The notes under the pieces: model-generated
Told to the model about the DNA's origin: nothing
The model's database searches: none
What the model saw: the letters and a program-made list of their open reading frames with translations, nothing else
Made by a program: the position numbers and the translations under genes
Shown here: positions 23,149 to 32,499 of the stretch, piece after piece
How positions within the stretch are numbered: the stretch's first letter is position 1
Layout of the letters: the number at the start of each line of letters is the position of its first letter
Source of the DNA: an uncultured Bacteroidales bacterium
GTDB taxonomy: Bacteria; Bacteroidota; Bacteroidia; Bacteroidales; Muribaculaceae
NCBI GenBank assembly: GCA_947173955.1
Contig: CAMWHE010000020.1
Location: forward strand, 1 to 37,241
Reading direction: 5' to 3'
DNA length: 37,241 bases

Positions 23149-23156
23149 TACTTTTG
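23149..23156 (+). promoter_or_regulatory. -7 box of panB
   Basis: TACTTTTG, 39 bp before ATG 23196, divergent from the glycosyltransferase promoter. Confidence 0.65.
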
Positions 23157-23195
23157 CGCCGTCAACGTTTTACAAACCCTAATACAACAACAGAC

Positions 23196-24017
23196 ATGTC
23201 AACCAATACTACAGATAATCAGCGCAAAGTCACCACCCTCCGTCTGGCCGAGATGAAATCGCGCGGCGAGAAGATCGCCATGCTTACAGCCTACGACTAT
23301 TCAATGGCCAAGCTTCTGGATGAGGCCGGTATCGACGTTATCCTCGTGGGCGACTCCGCCTCCAATGTCATGGTCGGCAATATGACCACCCTCCCCATCA
23401 CCCTCGACCAGATGATCTATCACGCCAAGAGCGTGTGCAACGGCACCAACCGCGCGCTCGTGGTCTGCGACCTCCCCTTCGGCACCTATCAGGGCAACTC
23501 CAAGGAGGCGCTCGCATCAGCTATCCGCATCATGAAGGAGAGCGGCGCCGAGGCTGTCAAGATGGAGGGCGGGTCTGAGATCCGCGAGTCGATCGAGCGC
23601 ATACTCTGCGCCGGCATCCCTGTCATGGGCCACTTAGGCCTGACACCCCAGTCGATCAACAAGTTCGGAACCTACGCCGTGCGTGCCAAAGAGGAAGCCG
23701 AGGCCAAGAAACTACTCGAAGACGCCAAGATGCTTGAAGAGATCGGATGCTTCGCACTCGTCCTTGAAAAGATTCCCGCGGAGCTCGCCAAAAAAGTCGC
23801 ACAGTCAGTCTCGATCCCCGTTATCGGCATCGGAGCCGGAGGGGGCGTCGATGGCCAGGTACTCGTCATGCACGATATGCTCGGCATCAACAAAGGCTTT
23901 TCGCCCAAATTCCTGCGCCGCTACGCCGACCTGTCTACCATCATCAATGAGGCGGTAGGCCACTACATCGACGACGTCAAGAGCAGCGACTTCCCCAACG
24001 CTCAGGAGCAATACTAA
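23196..24017 (+). CDS. panB: 3-methyl-2-oxobutanoate hydroxymethyltransferase (ketopantoate hydroxymethyltransferase)
   Basis: The first step of pantothenate/CoA synthesis: it transfers a one-carbon unit from methylene-tetrahydrofolate to 2-oxoisovalerate. It has 273 residues from ATG 23196. Seen: [33 protein letters not shown] with the metal-binding Asp in [33 protein letters not shown] and [23 protein letters not shown]. The frame is open upstream to 23103, but that start precedes the promoter. It stands alone; panC is not nearby. Confidence 0.97.
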   Translation: MSTNTTDNQRKVTTLRLAEMKSRGEKIAMLTAYDYSMAKLLDEAGIDVILVGDSASNVMVGNMTTLPITLDQMIYHAKSVCNGTNRALVVCDLPFGTYQGNSKEALASAIRIMKESGAEAVKMEGGSEIRESIERILCAGIPVMGHLGLTPQSINKFGTYAVRAKEEAEAKKLLEDAKMLEEIGCFALVLEKIPAELAKKVAQSVSIPVIGIGAGGGVDGQVLVMHDMLGINKGFSPKFLRRYADLSTIINEAVGHYIDDVKSSDFPNAQEQY

Positions 24018-24045
24018 CCCGCACACATTTATAAAATATAAACAA

Positions 24046-24078
24046 AGCCATGCCGGGACAGATGATTCAGGCATGGCT
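24046..24078 (+). terminator. Intrinsic terminator of panB
   Basis: AGCCATGCC (24046-24054) pairs with GGCATGGCT (24070-24078), then a T-rich stretch. The stem resembles the serS terminator stem. Confidence 0.75.
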
Positions 24079-24104
24079 CTACTATTTTCTTATATGAATT
24101 GTGA

Positions 24105-24452
24105 TCAGATGTCTTCCCACTCGGCGTCGGTGATCTGCTGCTCGACGGTGACGGTGGTTGTGGTGTTGCCGGCTGTGTCTGTCTGCTGCGTGACTGTCTC
24201 TTCAGTCGAGATCTCCTGAAACCGCACATATTCGCCGACGTTGGGATCGATTTTCTTCCGGCGGGGTATGGGCGACGACCAGCCTGCCTTACGTCGCCTG
24301 GGCTCTTGCTGAGGCTGCTGTGCACCGCCATACATCTGCTCGAACATCTGGCGTGCCTGACGGCGCACTCTGCGCACGATCAGAAAACCCCGAATGATTT
24401 TCGGGAGTACGAAGATAATGAACAGCAGGAATAAAAAGGTCAGGATTGGCAT
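24105..24452 (-). CDS. DUF4834 family membrane-anchored protein
   Basis: A 115-residue protein with a single N-terminal membrane helix (about residues 3-17, ILTFLFLLFIIFVLP), a basic segment (IVRRVRRQARQMFEQMYGG), a Gln/Pro/Arg-rich middle, and an acidic, Thr-rich C-terminus (EISTEETVTQQTDT). This matches the DUF4834 family of Bacteroidetes, of unknown function. It lies 43 bp downstream of pssA on the same strand and is likely in one transcript with psd and pssA. Confidence 0.75.
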   Translation of the reverse strand: MPILTFLFLLFIIFVLPKIIRGFLIVRRVRRQARQMFEQMYGGAQQPQQEPRRRKAGWSSPIPRRKKIDPNVGEYVRFQEISTEETVTQQTDTAGNTTTTVTVEQQITDAEWEDI

Positions 24453-24495
24453 CGGCTGCGTGTGTGTTGAGGCTTGTAAATGTAGTTGCGGAGGC

Positions 24496-25215
24496 TTATT
24501 TGCGGGTGCAGTTGTCGATAACCGAGAGTGCGATATATGCCCCGACGGCGAGGGCGGCGCCGACTATTCCGAAGACGACAAGGAGTATGACGGTCAACGT
24601 CATCAGGGCGAAGCGCATCTTGTTCTCGTCGAAGTGCAGATTGTGGAATTTGAGGGAGAACATCGGCAGCTCGCTTACCATCAGCAACGCTACAACGGGG
24701 ATGAGCACGACTGTCAGCCAGAGGCGGAAGCCGTCTAATATGCCGTAATGCAGCAGCCATGCGGAATATCCTATCCAGAAGAGTGCGTTGGACGGGATGG
24801 GAAGTCCGATGAAACTGGTGGCCTGGCGCTCGTCGATATTGAATTTTGCCAGACGCAACGCACCGCATACGGGGATTATTAGCGAGAGATATGATAGCCA
24901 GCAGGGGGCGCCGAGAAAGTTGGTCAGATTGAACATCAGCAGGCCGGGCGCGACACCGAAGCTGACGAGGTCGGCCAGCGAGTCGAGCTCCTTGCCGAGC
25001 GGCGAGTAGGCGTGGAGGACGCGTGCGGCGAATCCGTCGAAGAAATCAAATCCGGCAGCCATCGTTATCAGGAGCCATGACAGCTCGAAACCGGTCATTC
25101 CGAACGGTCCGGGCACGTTCGCGCCGTGGAATGTAGCGATACAGGCCAGAATGCCTGACAGCATATTACAGCATGTCAGAGAGTTGGGTATCGATGATTT
25201 TATCTTGTTTACCAT
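24496..25215 (-). CDS. pssA: CDP-diacylglycerol--serine O-phosphatidyltransferase
   Basis: Makes phosphatidylserine from CDP-diacylglycerol and serine in the inner membrane. It has 239 residues with several membrane helices. The CDP-alcohol phosphotransferase signature is perfect: Asp60-Gly61, Ala64-Arg65, Gly74, Asp78 and Asp82. The N-terminus (SIPNSLTCCNMLSGILA) is typical of type II PssA. It lies 4 bp after psd, which decarboxylates its product; together they make phosphatidylethanolamine. Confidence 0.96.
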   Translation of the reverse strand: MVNKIKSSIPNSLTCCNMLSGILACIATFHGANVPGPFGMTGFELSWLLITMAAGFDFFDGFAARVLHAYSPLGKELDSLADLVSFGVAPGLLMFNLTNFLGAPCWLSYLSLIIPVCGALRLAKFNIDERQATSFIGLPIPSNALFWIGYSAWLLHYGILDGFRLWLTVVLIPVVALLMVSELPMFSLKFHNLHFDENKMRFALMTLTVILLVVFGIVGAALAVGAYIALSVIDNCTRK

Positions 25216-25219
25216 GATT

Positions 25220-25900
25220 TCAGTCGTTGTTGGGGTGCAGACGGGCTACGGTGGTGACGCCGCCTTCTACTTTGTCGTTGATGTTGACGAGGATTTCCGT
25301 CCCGAGCGGGAGATAGAGGTCTATCCGCGAACCGAATTTTATGAACCCCATGTGATCCTCGATCGAGGCTTCGTCGCCGGGCTCGGCATAGGTTACTATG
25401 CGGCGGGCGACTGCTCCGGCTATCTGACGCATCAGTATGTCCTGGCCCTCGGGTGTACGGATGACGACGGTCGAACGCTCATTCTCCGTGCTGGATTTGG
25501 GCAGGTAGGCGGCCATGAAACGCCCCGAGTGGTGGCGCGAGAGTGTAACTGTGCCGTCGACGGGAAACCAGTTGGCATGAACGTTAAATATACTCATGAA
25601 GACAGACAGCTGAACACACTGGCATTTAAGCACTTCCGGCTCATATACCTCTTCGAGCGCAACTACGGTGCCGTCGGCGCTTGAGACGACGACATTCTTG
25701 CGGTCGCCGCGGAAATGGCGGCGGGGGGATCTGAAGAAGTTGACTATGCAGAGATATAACGTACCGGTGACGGCCGTGACCGTGATAGGGAGCGCTACTA
25801 TATTGCGGCAGCATAACCAAAGCGGCACATTGATGGCGGCGAGGATTATGAAGACGATTATCAGTATGTTTCTTCCTTCGTGATGTATCTTGACACGCAT
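25220..25900 (-). CDS. psd: Phosphatidylserine decarboxylase
   Basis: Converts phosphatidylserine to phosphatidylethanolamine. It has 226 residues, the length of the short PSD class. Seen: two hydrophobic segments in the first 55 residues (ILIIVFIILAAINVPLWLCC and a second near 37-52), the FFRSPRR segment, the VFMSIFNVHANWFPVDG core, and the self-cleavage site FGSRIDLYLP, where Gly190-Ser191 should be cut to form the pyruvoyl group. First gene before pssA and DUF4834. Confidence 0.95.
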   Translation of the reverse strand: MRVKIHHEGRNILIIVFIILAAINVPLWLCCRNIVALPITVTAVTGTLYLCIVNFFRSPRRHFRGDRKNVVVSSADGTVVALEEVYEPEVLKCQCVQLSVFMSIFNVHANWFPVDGTVTLSRHHSGRFMAAYLPKSSTENERSTVVIRTPEGQDILMRQIAGAVARRIVTYAEPGDEASIEDHMGFIKFGSRIDLYLPLGTEILVNINDKVEGGVTTVARLHPNND

Positions 25901-25953
25901 AAGGCGTTGCGGTTTGATTCGTGACAGGGTATGTCTGATTGGTTATCAGTCTG

Positions 25954-25961
25954 CAAATATA
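25954..25961 (-). promoter_or_regulatory. -7 box of the psd-pssA operon
   Basis: TATATTTG on the minus strand, 53 bp before the psd start and divergent from the prfB promoters. Confidence 0.6.
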
Positions 25962-25995
25962 CGGACTTATCCGTCTAATTCAAAATTTCAGCCGC

Positions 25996-26003
25996 TATCT
26001 TTG
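25996..26003 (+). promoter_or_regulatory. Upstream -7 box for prfB
   Basis: TATCTTTG, about 135 bp before the prfB ATG. A transcript from here would carry both arms of the 26043-26098 inverted repeat. Confidence 0.5.
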
Positions 26004-26066
26004 TGTTTTTTGCGCCCGGTAAGCAATTTTTAAGATTATTAGGGCATCGGAAACGAATATTCTGAT

Positions 26067-26074
26067 TATCTTTG
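26067..26074 (+). promoter_or_regulatory. Downstream -7 box for prfB
   Basis: TATCTTTG, 63 bp before the prfB ATG, inside the 26043-26098 inverted repeat. Confidence 0.6.
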
Positions 26075-26137
26075 TAATTCTAAAGACAAACCGATGCCGG
26101 TCTACGGCATAACTTAAGAATAAACCGTTCACATTTC

Positions 26138-27260
26138 ATGATTACCCAGGAACAATTAAAAGAGACTTTTGAGCGCAAGCTGGCGCTGAGGAGGTATCTT
26201 TGACATCGATAGCAAGAAAATAGAAATCGAAGAAGAAGAGCTGCGCACCCATGTGCCCGACTTCTGGGAACACCCCGCCGAGGCGCAGGCCCAGATGAAG
26301 AAAATCAAAGACCTGAAAGCATGGGTCGAGGGATATGAGGAGGTCGACAACCTCGTCGAGGAGCTGCAGCTTTCCATGGACTTTTACAAGGAAGAACTCG
26401 TCACCGAGGAGGAAGTCGAAGCCCTCTATGCGCGCGCCATGGAGCGGATCGAGGCTCTTGAGCTCCGCAATATGCTCCGCCGCGAGGAGGACAAGCTCGG
26501 CGTCGTGCTCAAGATCAATTCCGGTGCCGGCGGCACCGAGAGCCAGGACTGGGCCTCGATGCTGATGCGCATGTATCTCCGCTACTGCGAGAAGCATGGC
26601 TACAAGACCAAGATATCCAACCTCCTCGAAGGGGATGAGGCCGGCATCAAGTCATGCACCATCGAGGTCGAGGGAGACATGGCCTACGGATACCTCAAGA
26701 GCGAGAACGGCGTGCACCGTCTCGTACGCGTATCTCCTTATAACGCGCAAGGCAAGCGCATGACATCGTTCGCATCCGTCTTCGTCACTCCGCTGGTCGA
26801 CGACACGATCGAGGTCAAGGTCGAGCCGGCGCTCCTGTCGTGGGACACCTTCCGCTCGGGCGGCGCAGGCGGCCAGAACGTCAACAAGGTGGAATCGGGC
26901 GTACGCCTCCGCTACCAGTTTACCGACCCCTACACCGGCGAAAAGGAGGAGATCCTGATCGAAAACACCGAGACGCGCGACCAGCCCAAGAATAAGGAGA
27001 ATGCCCTCCGCCATCTGCGCTCCATCCTCTATGAAAAGGAGATGCAGCATCGCCTGGAAGAGCAGGCCAAGGTCGAGGCCGGCAAGATGAAGATCGAATG
27101 GGGCTCGCAGATAAGGTCGTACGTCTTTGACGACCGGCGTGTCAAGGATCACCGCACCGGCTTCCAGACATCGGATGTAGGGGGCGTCATGGACGGCGAC
27201 ATCGACGGATTCATTAAGGCCTATCTGATGGAATTCGCCGCGACAGAAGAAACCAAATAA
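26138..27260 (+). CDS. prfB: Peptide chain release factor 2, with programmed +1 frameshift
   Basis: RF2 ends translation at UGA and UAA. It is split into a 21-codon first frame (26138-26200) and the main frame (26202-27260), joined by a +1 shift. ATG 26138 leads through CTG AGG AGG TAT to CTT TGA (TGA at 26201-26203). The AGGAGG just before CTT TGA C is the classic Shine-Dalgarno-like stimulator. The joined protein reads LRRYLDIDSKK and is about 373 residues, normal for RF2. The GGQ motif is intact in RSGGAGGQNVNKVESG. The stop-codon recognition tripeptide reads SPY (26733-26741), not SPF. Autoregulated by RF2 level, as known for the family. Confidence 0.97.
26186..26204 (+). promoter_or_regulatory. 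RF2 programmed frameshift site
   Basis: The AGGAGG element (26189-26194), 3 bp upstream of CTT TGA C. When RF2 is scarce, the ribosome slips +1 from CTT and decodes GAC next. Confidence 0.95.
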
Positions 27261-27316
27261 CCCCGACCGGCCGCAGACAGCACCTTCGGATCATACCCAA
27301 TAAAGCAAACCTGACC

Positions 27317-30300
27317 ATGAAACGCTTTAACTACAACCTTATAAACAACTCGCTCGGATGGCTCTGCTTTCTGGTGGCAGCCGTCACATACCTGCTGACA
27401 CTGGAGCCCACGGCGAGCTTCTGGGACTGCCCGGAATTCATCTCACAGGGAGCCAAGCTCGAAGTCGGACACCCGCCGGGCAACCCCATCTTCATGCTCG
27501 CAGCACGATTCGCCATCAACTTCACCGGCGGCAATCTCGCCCATGCGGCCATAGCCGTCAACGCCATGAACGCCCTGCTGAGCGCCGGCACCATCCTGCT
27601 GCTATTCTGGAGCATCACCCATCTGACCCGCCGCCTCGTAGCCGGCCGCGAGACACTGCTTACACTTCCTCAGCTGATCGCCGTCATGGGCTCGGGTCTC
27701 TGCGGAGCGCTGGTCTACACGTGGAGCGACACATTCTGGTTCTCGGCTGTCGAGGGTGAGGTCTATGCATTCTCATCGTTCTGCACGGCTCTCGTCTTCT
27801 GGCTGATACTCAAGTGGGAAAACCGCGCCGATATGCCGCATAGCGACCGCTATCTGATTCTGATAGCCTATATCATCGGCATCTCCATCGCCGTCCATCT
27901 GCTCAATCTGCTCTGCATCCCGGCGATAGCGCTTGTGATATATTATCGTAAATGGGCGCAACCCACCCTCCTGGGCTCGCTGTTGACCCTCGTCATCGCC
28001 GCGGCCGTCGTAGCCCTGATACTATACGGCCTCGTCCCGGGCTTTATCGGCGTAGCAGGCGAGTTTGAAGTCTTCTGCGTCAACACGCTCGGCATGAGCT
28101 ACAATTTAGGCGTACTCATCTATGCCCTGATCCTTGTGGCTGTCATGATATGGTGCATACGCTCGCTCTACCGTCAGCGGAGCGTCACCCAGATCCGTCT
28201 GTCGTTTCTTCTGACGGTATTCCTCTCCGGTATGCCCTTCATCGGAAGCGGACTGCTGATACCCGTTATACTTATTCTGGCACTCGGCGTCTATCTTTTC
28301 ACAGCCAAAAAGCTACCAATTCGCATACTGACCATAGCCGCCACGAGCATCCTCGTGATCTTCATCGGCTATTCGAGCTACGCGCTGCTGCTGATACGCT
28401 CCAGCGCCAATCCGCCGATGAACCAGAACGCTCCCGACAATGTCTTCGACCTGGCGTCCTATCTGAGCCGCGAGCAGTATGGCGACACCCCTCTGCTCAA
28501 AGGTCCGGCATTCACTTCGTCACGCCTGATCACCCCTGCCGAGGACGGACAGTCAGCCCTCTCCTACGTAACCACAGGTGCTTCCACCTATCAGAAAGCA
28601 GCCGACGGAAGCGGGAAATATATCACCAAGGAGGGAGCCATGAAGCTCCACTATGCCCCCGAAATGCTGTTCCCCCGAATGTACAGCACCGCTCCCGGTC
28701 ATGCTGAAGAATATCTCAAATGGACCAATTCCTCACTGAATGACTTCCCCTCATCCTATGAGAGCATCATAGTCGACTCCAACGGCAAGCCGCTCCCTTA
28801 CTACAACAAGCAGAGCGTGCGCAAGCCCACGTTCGGCCAGAATCTGCGCTTCTTCCTCAACTATCAGTTCGGCCACATGTACTGGCGCTACTTCATGTGG
28901 AACTTCGCCGGCCGGCAGAACGACCTCCAGGGGCAGGGAGAGCTCAACCGGGGCAACTGGATCTCGGGCATACCGTTCATCGACAATCCGCGTCTGGGCG
29001 ACCAGTCGCTCCTCCCCCCGGAACAGGGCAGCGAGAACCCCGGACACAACGTATTCTATATGCTCCCGCTCCTGATGGGTATCATCGGTCTGCTGTGGCA
29101 GTCGATGGCCGGCGAGAAGGGAATCGAGCAGTTCTGGGTGATCTTCATGCTCTTCTTTATGACCGGCATAGCCATCGTGCTCTATCTCAATCAGCCGCCG
29201 CTGCAGGTGCGCGAACGTGACTACGCTTTTGCAGGCTCATTCTATGCCTTCTCGATCTGGGTCGGCATGGGCGTGGCCGCCCTCTGGCGCCTGTTCATGG
29301 CCATACGCCGCAAGGTCAGCCGCCCGGCCTACGATGCCGAGGGAATCTCAGGCCGCTGCGCTTTCGCCGGCGCCTGCTGTGCAGCCGTGATAGGCCTCAT
29401 AGTCCCGCTGCAGATGGTATCCCAGACATGGGACGACCACGACCGCTCCGGCCGCTACACGGCGCGCGACTACGGCATGAACTATCTGTCGAGCCTTGAC
29501 GAAAACGCCATCATATTCACCAACGGCGACAACGACACCTTCCCCCTGTGGTATGCGCAGGAAGTCGAAGGCTTCCGTACCGACGTGCGTGTGGTCAACC
29601 TCTCCTATCTGACCACCCCCTGGTATGCATACCAGCAGGCCATCCCGTCATACAACGCCGGAGCGATACCTATGCAGGCCACTCCCGACGACTATGCACT
29701 CGACCGCCTGCAGATACGCTACTTCAACACCTCCGACAAAGCTCGTCCCGAGCTCATGCTCGCTTCCGACGTACTCGCCGACGCGTATGCCAAGGGAGGT
29801 GATGTCCCCCTGTCGTCCTATCTCGTAGCGATCCCATCCAATGCCGAAGCGGCTCTGGAGAAAGGTGTCATATCGCCGTCTGACTCGGTAGGCTCATTCT
29901 TCGCCACCAACCTATGGGTTACCGAAGCTATGCCGGCCATGTATCAGAACGGCATCCTGGCGCTCGACTTCATCAACACCTCGGCCACCAACGGCTGGGA
30001 GCGTCCCGTCTACTTCGCCATGACCGTACCCAACGACTATTACCTCGGTCTCGAAAACTATATGCGCAACACCGGTCTGACCTATCAGGTCACCCCCTCT
30101 CCATCGCGCGAAGGCACTAAGGAAAATATCGCCGTCAACACCGACAAGATGTACCGCAACGTCACCGAGCGCTTCCGCTGGGGCGGTATCGACAATCTCG
30201 GTGAGGATGAGACAGTATATCTCGACGAGACAGTGCGCCGCATGGTGTCGACCCACCGCATGTCGCTCTACGACCTCGCCGCCGCCCTCTATAACGAAGG

Positions 30301-30805
30301 CTACGACGCCATCGAGGCCGGCGATACCCTCCGCGCCGACGAACGCTTCAACAAGGCGCTCGACATCCTCGACCTGATGCAGGAGAAACTGCCCACACGC
30401 CTCGCCCCATACACATTCCAGATCGGCGAGCGCATCGGCACTCTCTATGTAGTCATCGGCGAGGCGCTGCGCGATCAGAAAGTGATCAACCAGGGTCTCG
30501 ACGTGCTCCACGGCGAGCTGACCCGCTATGCCGCCTTCATCCCCTACCTCAAGTCGCTCATCGAGCATGAGGGGGGACGCAGGATCGGCCAGCGCTACAC
30601 CCTGACAGTCTACGATCTGCCCGTATCGGCTATCGACACCTATGTACCCTACCATCTCTCGACTCTCCTGCAGAGCTATCATGACTGCGGAGGCGATGTA
30701 GAGGCACTCGACGCCGAGCTTCAGGCTCAGGGCATCGACATCATAAGTGACATCACCGCCCTCACGGGGCAGGATCTCTTCGGCCTTTCCAAACAGTCGG
30801 AGTAA
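27317..30805 (+). CDS. DUF2723 family large membrane protein with C-terminal TPR-like region
   Basis: A 1162-residue protein. The N-terminal DUF2723 glycosyltransferase-like membrane region (residues 1 to about 360) opens with LGWLCFLVAAVTYLLTLEPTASFWDCPEFI and LEVGHPPGNPIFMLAARF, which carry the Asp/Glu and His typical of the family. More membrane helices occur near 590-700 (FYMLPLLMGIIGLLWQS, FWVIFMLFFMTGIAIVLYL). After these, a large extracytoplasmic part includes FTNGDNDTFPLWYAQEVEGFR and a helical TPR-like stretch near residues 985-1060. Relatives (including TMEM260) are linked to protein O-mannosylation; the activity here is inferred only. It follows prfB by 56 bp and precedes the deacetylase by 24 bp. 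Confidence 0.9.
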   Translation: MKRFNYNLINNSLGWLCFLVAAVTYLLTLEPTASFWDCPEFISQGAKLEVGHPPGNPIFMLAARFAINFTGGNLAHAAIAVNAMNALLSAGTILLLFWSITHLTRRLVAGRETLLTLPQLIAVMGSGLCGALVYTWSDTFWFSAVEGEVYAFSSFCTALVFWLILKWENRADMPHSDRYLILIAYIIGISIAVHLLNLLCIPAIALVIYYRKWAQPTLLGSLLTLVIAAAVVALILYGLVPGFIGVAGEFEVFCVNTLGMSYNLGVLIYALILVAVMIWCIRSLYRQRSVTQIRLSFLLTVFLSGMPFIGSGLLIPVILILALGVYLFTAKKLPIRILTIAATSILVIFIGYSSYALLLIRSSANPPMNQNAPDNVFDLASYLSREQYGDTPLLKGPAFTSSRLITPAEDGQSALSYVTTGASTYQKAADGSGKYITKEGAMKLHYAPEMLFPRMYSTAPGHAEEYLKWTNSSLNDFPSSYESIIVDSNGKPLPYYNKQSVRKPTFGQNLRFFLNYQFGHMYWRYFMWNFAGRQNDLQGQGELNRGNWISGIPFIDNPRLGDQSLLPPEQGSENPGHNVFYMLPLLMGIIGLLWQSMAGEKGIEQFWVIFMLFFMTGIAIVLYLNQPPLQVRERDYAFAGSFYAFSIWVGMGVAALWRLFMAIRRKVSRPAYDAEGISGRCAFAGACCAAVIGLIVPLQMVSQTWDDHDRSGRYTARDYGMNYLSSLDENAIIFTNGDNDTFPLWYAQEVEGFRTDVRVVNLSYLTTPWYAYQQAIPSYNAGAIPMQATPDDYALDRLQIRYFNTSDKARPELMLASDVLADAYAKGGDVPLSSYLVAIPSNAEAALEKGVISPSDSVGSFFATNLWVTEAMPAMYQNGILALDFINTSATNGWERPVYFAMTVPNDYYLGLENYMRNTGLTYQVTPSPSREGTKENIAVNTDKMYRNVTERFRWGGIDNLGEDETVYLDETVRRMVSTHRMSLYDLAAALYNEGYDAIEAGDTLRADERFNKALDILDLMQEKLPTRLAPYTFQIGERIGTLYVVIGEALRDQKVINQGLDVLHGELTRYAAFIPYLKSLIEHEGGRRIGQRYTLTVYDLPVSAIDTYVPYHLSTLLQSYHDCGGDVEALDAELQAQGIDIISDITALTGQDLFGLSKQSE

Positions 30806-30829
30806 CCTCCTCATAACAGCACTACGACA

Positions 30830-31447
30830 ATGCTGATCGAACGTCCCCCGTCGCTCTACCGCCTGCTCTTCCCCGAAGCGCTATGGCGCCTCAAGCGGCG
30901 AGGGCGTCGCGTAGTCTACCTGACCTTCGACGACGGACCGATACCCGAAGTGACCCCCTGGGTGCTCGACGAGCTCGACAGGCTTAATGTCAAGGCCACA
31001 TTCTTCCTTGTCGGCGACAATGTGCGACGCTATCCCTGGCTGCTCGAAGAAATCAAGCGCCGCGGCCACTCCTACGGCAACCACACGATGCACCACATCC
31101 AGGGAATCCACTCATCGCGGCTGAGATATATGCGCGACATCACCGAGGCCGACCGCCTCATCGAGTCGCCGCTGTTCCGGCCCCCCCACGGTCTGCTCTG
31201 GGGCGGCCAGGCCAAGGCGATAAAGAATAAATACAATCTTGTGATGTATGATGTCATCACGCGCGACTACAACCGCAAGCTATCCCCCGAGAAGGTCTAT
31301 GCCAACGTGCGCCGCTATGTCCGTAACGGATCGATTATCGTATTTCACGACTCACTGAAGGCCGAACGGAATATGAAATATGCGCTCCCCCGGGCGATTC
31401 GCTGGCTAAAAATGCATGGATATGAGTTTGACGTCCTCCCCATGTGA
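30830..31447 (+). CDS. Polysaccharide deacetylase (NodB-homology) family protein
   Basis: A 205-residue carbohydrate esterase family 4 protein. Seen: VVYLTFDDGPIPEVTPWVLDEL with the catalytic Asp34/Asp35; NVKATFFLVGDNV; GHSYGNHTMHH, giving the two metal-binding histidines; SPLFRPPHGLLWGG; and IIVFHDSL. No signal peptide is obvious, so it may act in the cytoplasm or be exported otherwise. Known members N-deacetylate chitin, peptidoglycan or glycan precursors; the substrate here is unknown. The end of the gene overlaps the start of queG by about 26 bp. Confidence 0.93.
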   Translation: MLIERPPSLYRLLFPEALWRLKRRGRRVVYLTFDDGPIPEVTPWVLDELDRLNVKATFFLVGDNVRRYPWLLEEIKRRGHSYGNHTMHHIQGIHSSRLRYMRDITEADRLIESPLFRPPHGLLWGGQAKAIKNKYNLVMYDVITRDYNRKLSPEKVYANVRRYVRNGSIIVFHDSLKAERNMKYALPRAIRWLKMHGYEFDVLPM

Positions 31448-32351
31448 CGATCCCGACCGCCGCATAATCATCGACCTGGCTCGCCAGAGCGGCATCGATA
31501 GGATAGGATTCGCCGAAGCCACACCCGTAACACCCGAACAGACAGATCACTACTCATCGTGGCTTAAAGCTTCGCTTCATGCCGGTATGGACTATCTGGA
31601 GCGCTATCCCGACATCCGCACCGACCCGCGGCTTCTGCTGCCCGGCGCTCGGACTGTGATCTCCTGCGCCATATCCTACTGGCACGCCGAAGAGCAGCTG
31701 CCCGACTCTCCACGCATAGCGCAATATGCCCACGGCGACGACTATCACGACGTCGTGCGCCGCATCCTTTCGCCCGTAGCTGATGAGATAGCCCGGCGAT
31801 GGGGTGCCGAAACCCGCATCTGCGTCGACACAGCTCCGATCCATGAGCGCTACTGGGCGCTCCGCTCCGGCATAGGATTCCGCGGGCGCAACGGACTCGT
31901 CATCGCTCCCGGCATAGGCAGCTATTTCTTTCTGGGAGAGATAATCACCACCCACCCGTTTCTGCCGACCGAGCCGCTGGCCACCGGTCTGTGCGACGAC
32001 TGCGGCCGCTGCATCCGCGAATGCCCCGGCCACGCTCTGCGGGGCGACGGCACACTCGACTGCTCGCGATGCATGAGCTATCTGACAATTGAATACAGAG
32101 GGGACTTCCCTGAGGGCTTCCACACAGGCCGCCGTCTGGCCGGATGCGACCGCTGTCAGCAGGTCTGCCCGCACAATGCGTCGCCACAGCCTACCCGCCA
32201 TCCTGAGTTTCATCTGCGCCCGACTCTCGCCTCACTGACAGTAGAGCAAGTAGCCGCCCTCACGCCGGAGACTTACGCCACCCTGCTGCGACGCTCATCG
32301 CTCAAGCGCATCAAGCTCCCGGCGCTCCTGCGCAATCTGCGGCACCTTTAA
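31422..32351 (+). CDS. queG: Epoxyqueuosine reductase
   Basis: The last step of queuosine synthesis in tRNA: a cobalamin- and iron-sulfur-dependent reduction of epoxyqueuosine. It has 309 residues. Seen: VDTAPIHERYWALRSGIGFRGRNG, with the Asp proposed to be catalytic, and two ferredoxin-type clusters: CDDCGRCIRECP, and CSRCMSYLTIE then AGCDRCQQVCPHN. The start is ATG 31422 (or 31416), inside the 3' end of the deacetylase gene, which indicates coupling. C-terminal length is shorter than E. coli QueG, as in many Bacteroidetes homologues. Confidence 0.95.
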   Translation: MSLTSSPCDDPDRRIIIDLARQSGIDRIGFAEATPVTPEQTDHYSSWLKASLHAGMDYLERYPDIRTDPRLLLPGARTVISCAISYWHAEEQLPDSPRIAQYAHGDDYHDVVRRILSPVADEIARRWGAETRICVDTAPIHERYWALRSGIGFRGRNGLVIAPGIGSYFFLGEIITTHPFLPTEPLATGLCDDCGRCIRECPGHALRGDGTLDCSRCMSYLTIEYRGDFPEGFHTGRRLAGCDRCQQVCPHNASPQPTRHPEFHLRPTLASLTVEQVAALTPETYATLLRRSSLKRIKLPALLRNLRHL

Positions 32352-32438
32352 GAATCATATCCACGTCATACTAATCGTTCAAGTATTTCAATTTATATAA
32401 TTATATATCAAATACTTTGTTAGAATTTATAAAATTCC

Positions 32439-32446
32439 TAATTTTG
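32439..32446 (+). promoter_or_regulatory. -7 box of the structured-RNA/outer-membrane-protein transcript
   Basis: TAATTTTG with TTTG at 32416-32419, 19 bp apart: one of the best consensus promoters in the window. Transcription would start near 32453, giving a leader of about 265 nt before ATG 32718. Confidence 0.8.
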
Positions 32447-32499
32447 CAGAAATATAGCATCCTCCCCAAAAGGGTAATACTTATTAAATAATAGCTCAA

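Noticed and set aside
29912-30814. 300-residue minus-strand ORF within the DUF2723 gene
   Set aside because: GC-rich antisense shadow of the C-terminal part of the DUF2723 protein; low-complexity Val/Glu/Asp composition.
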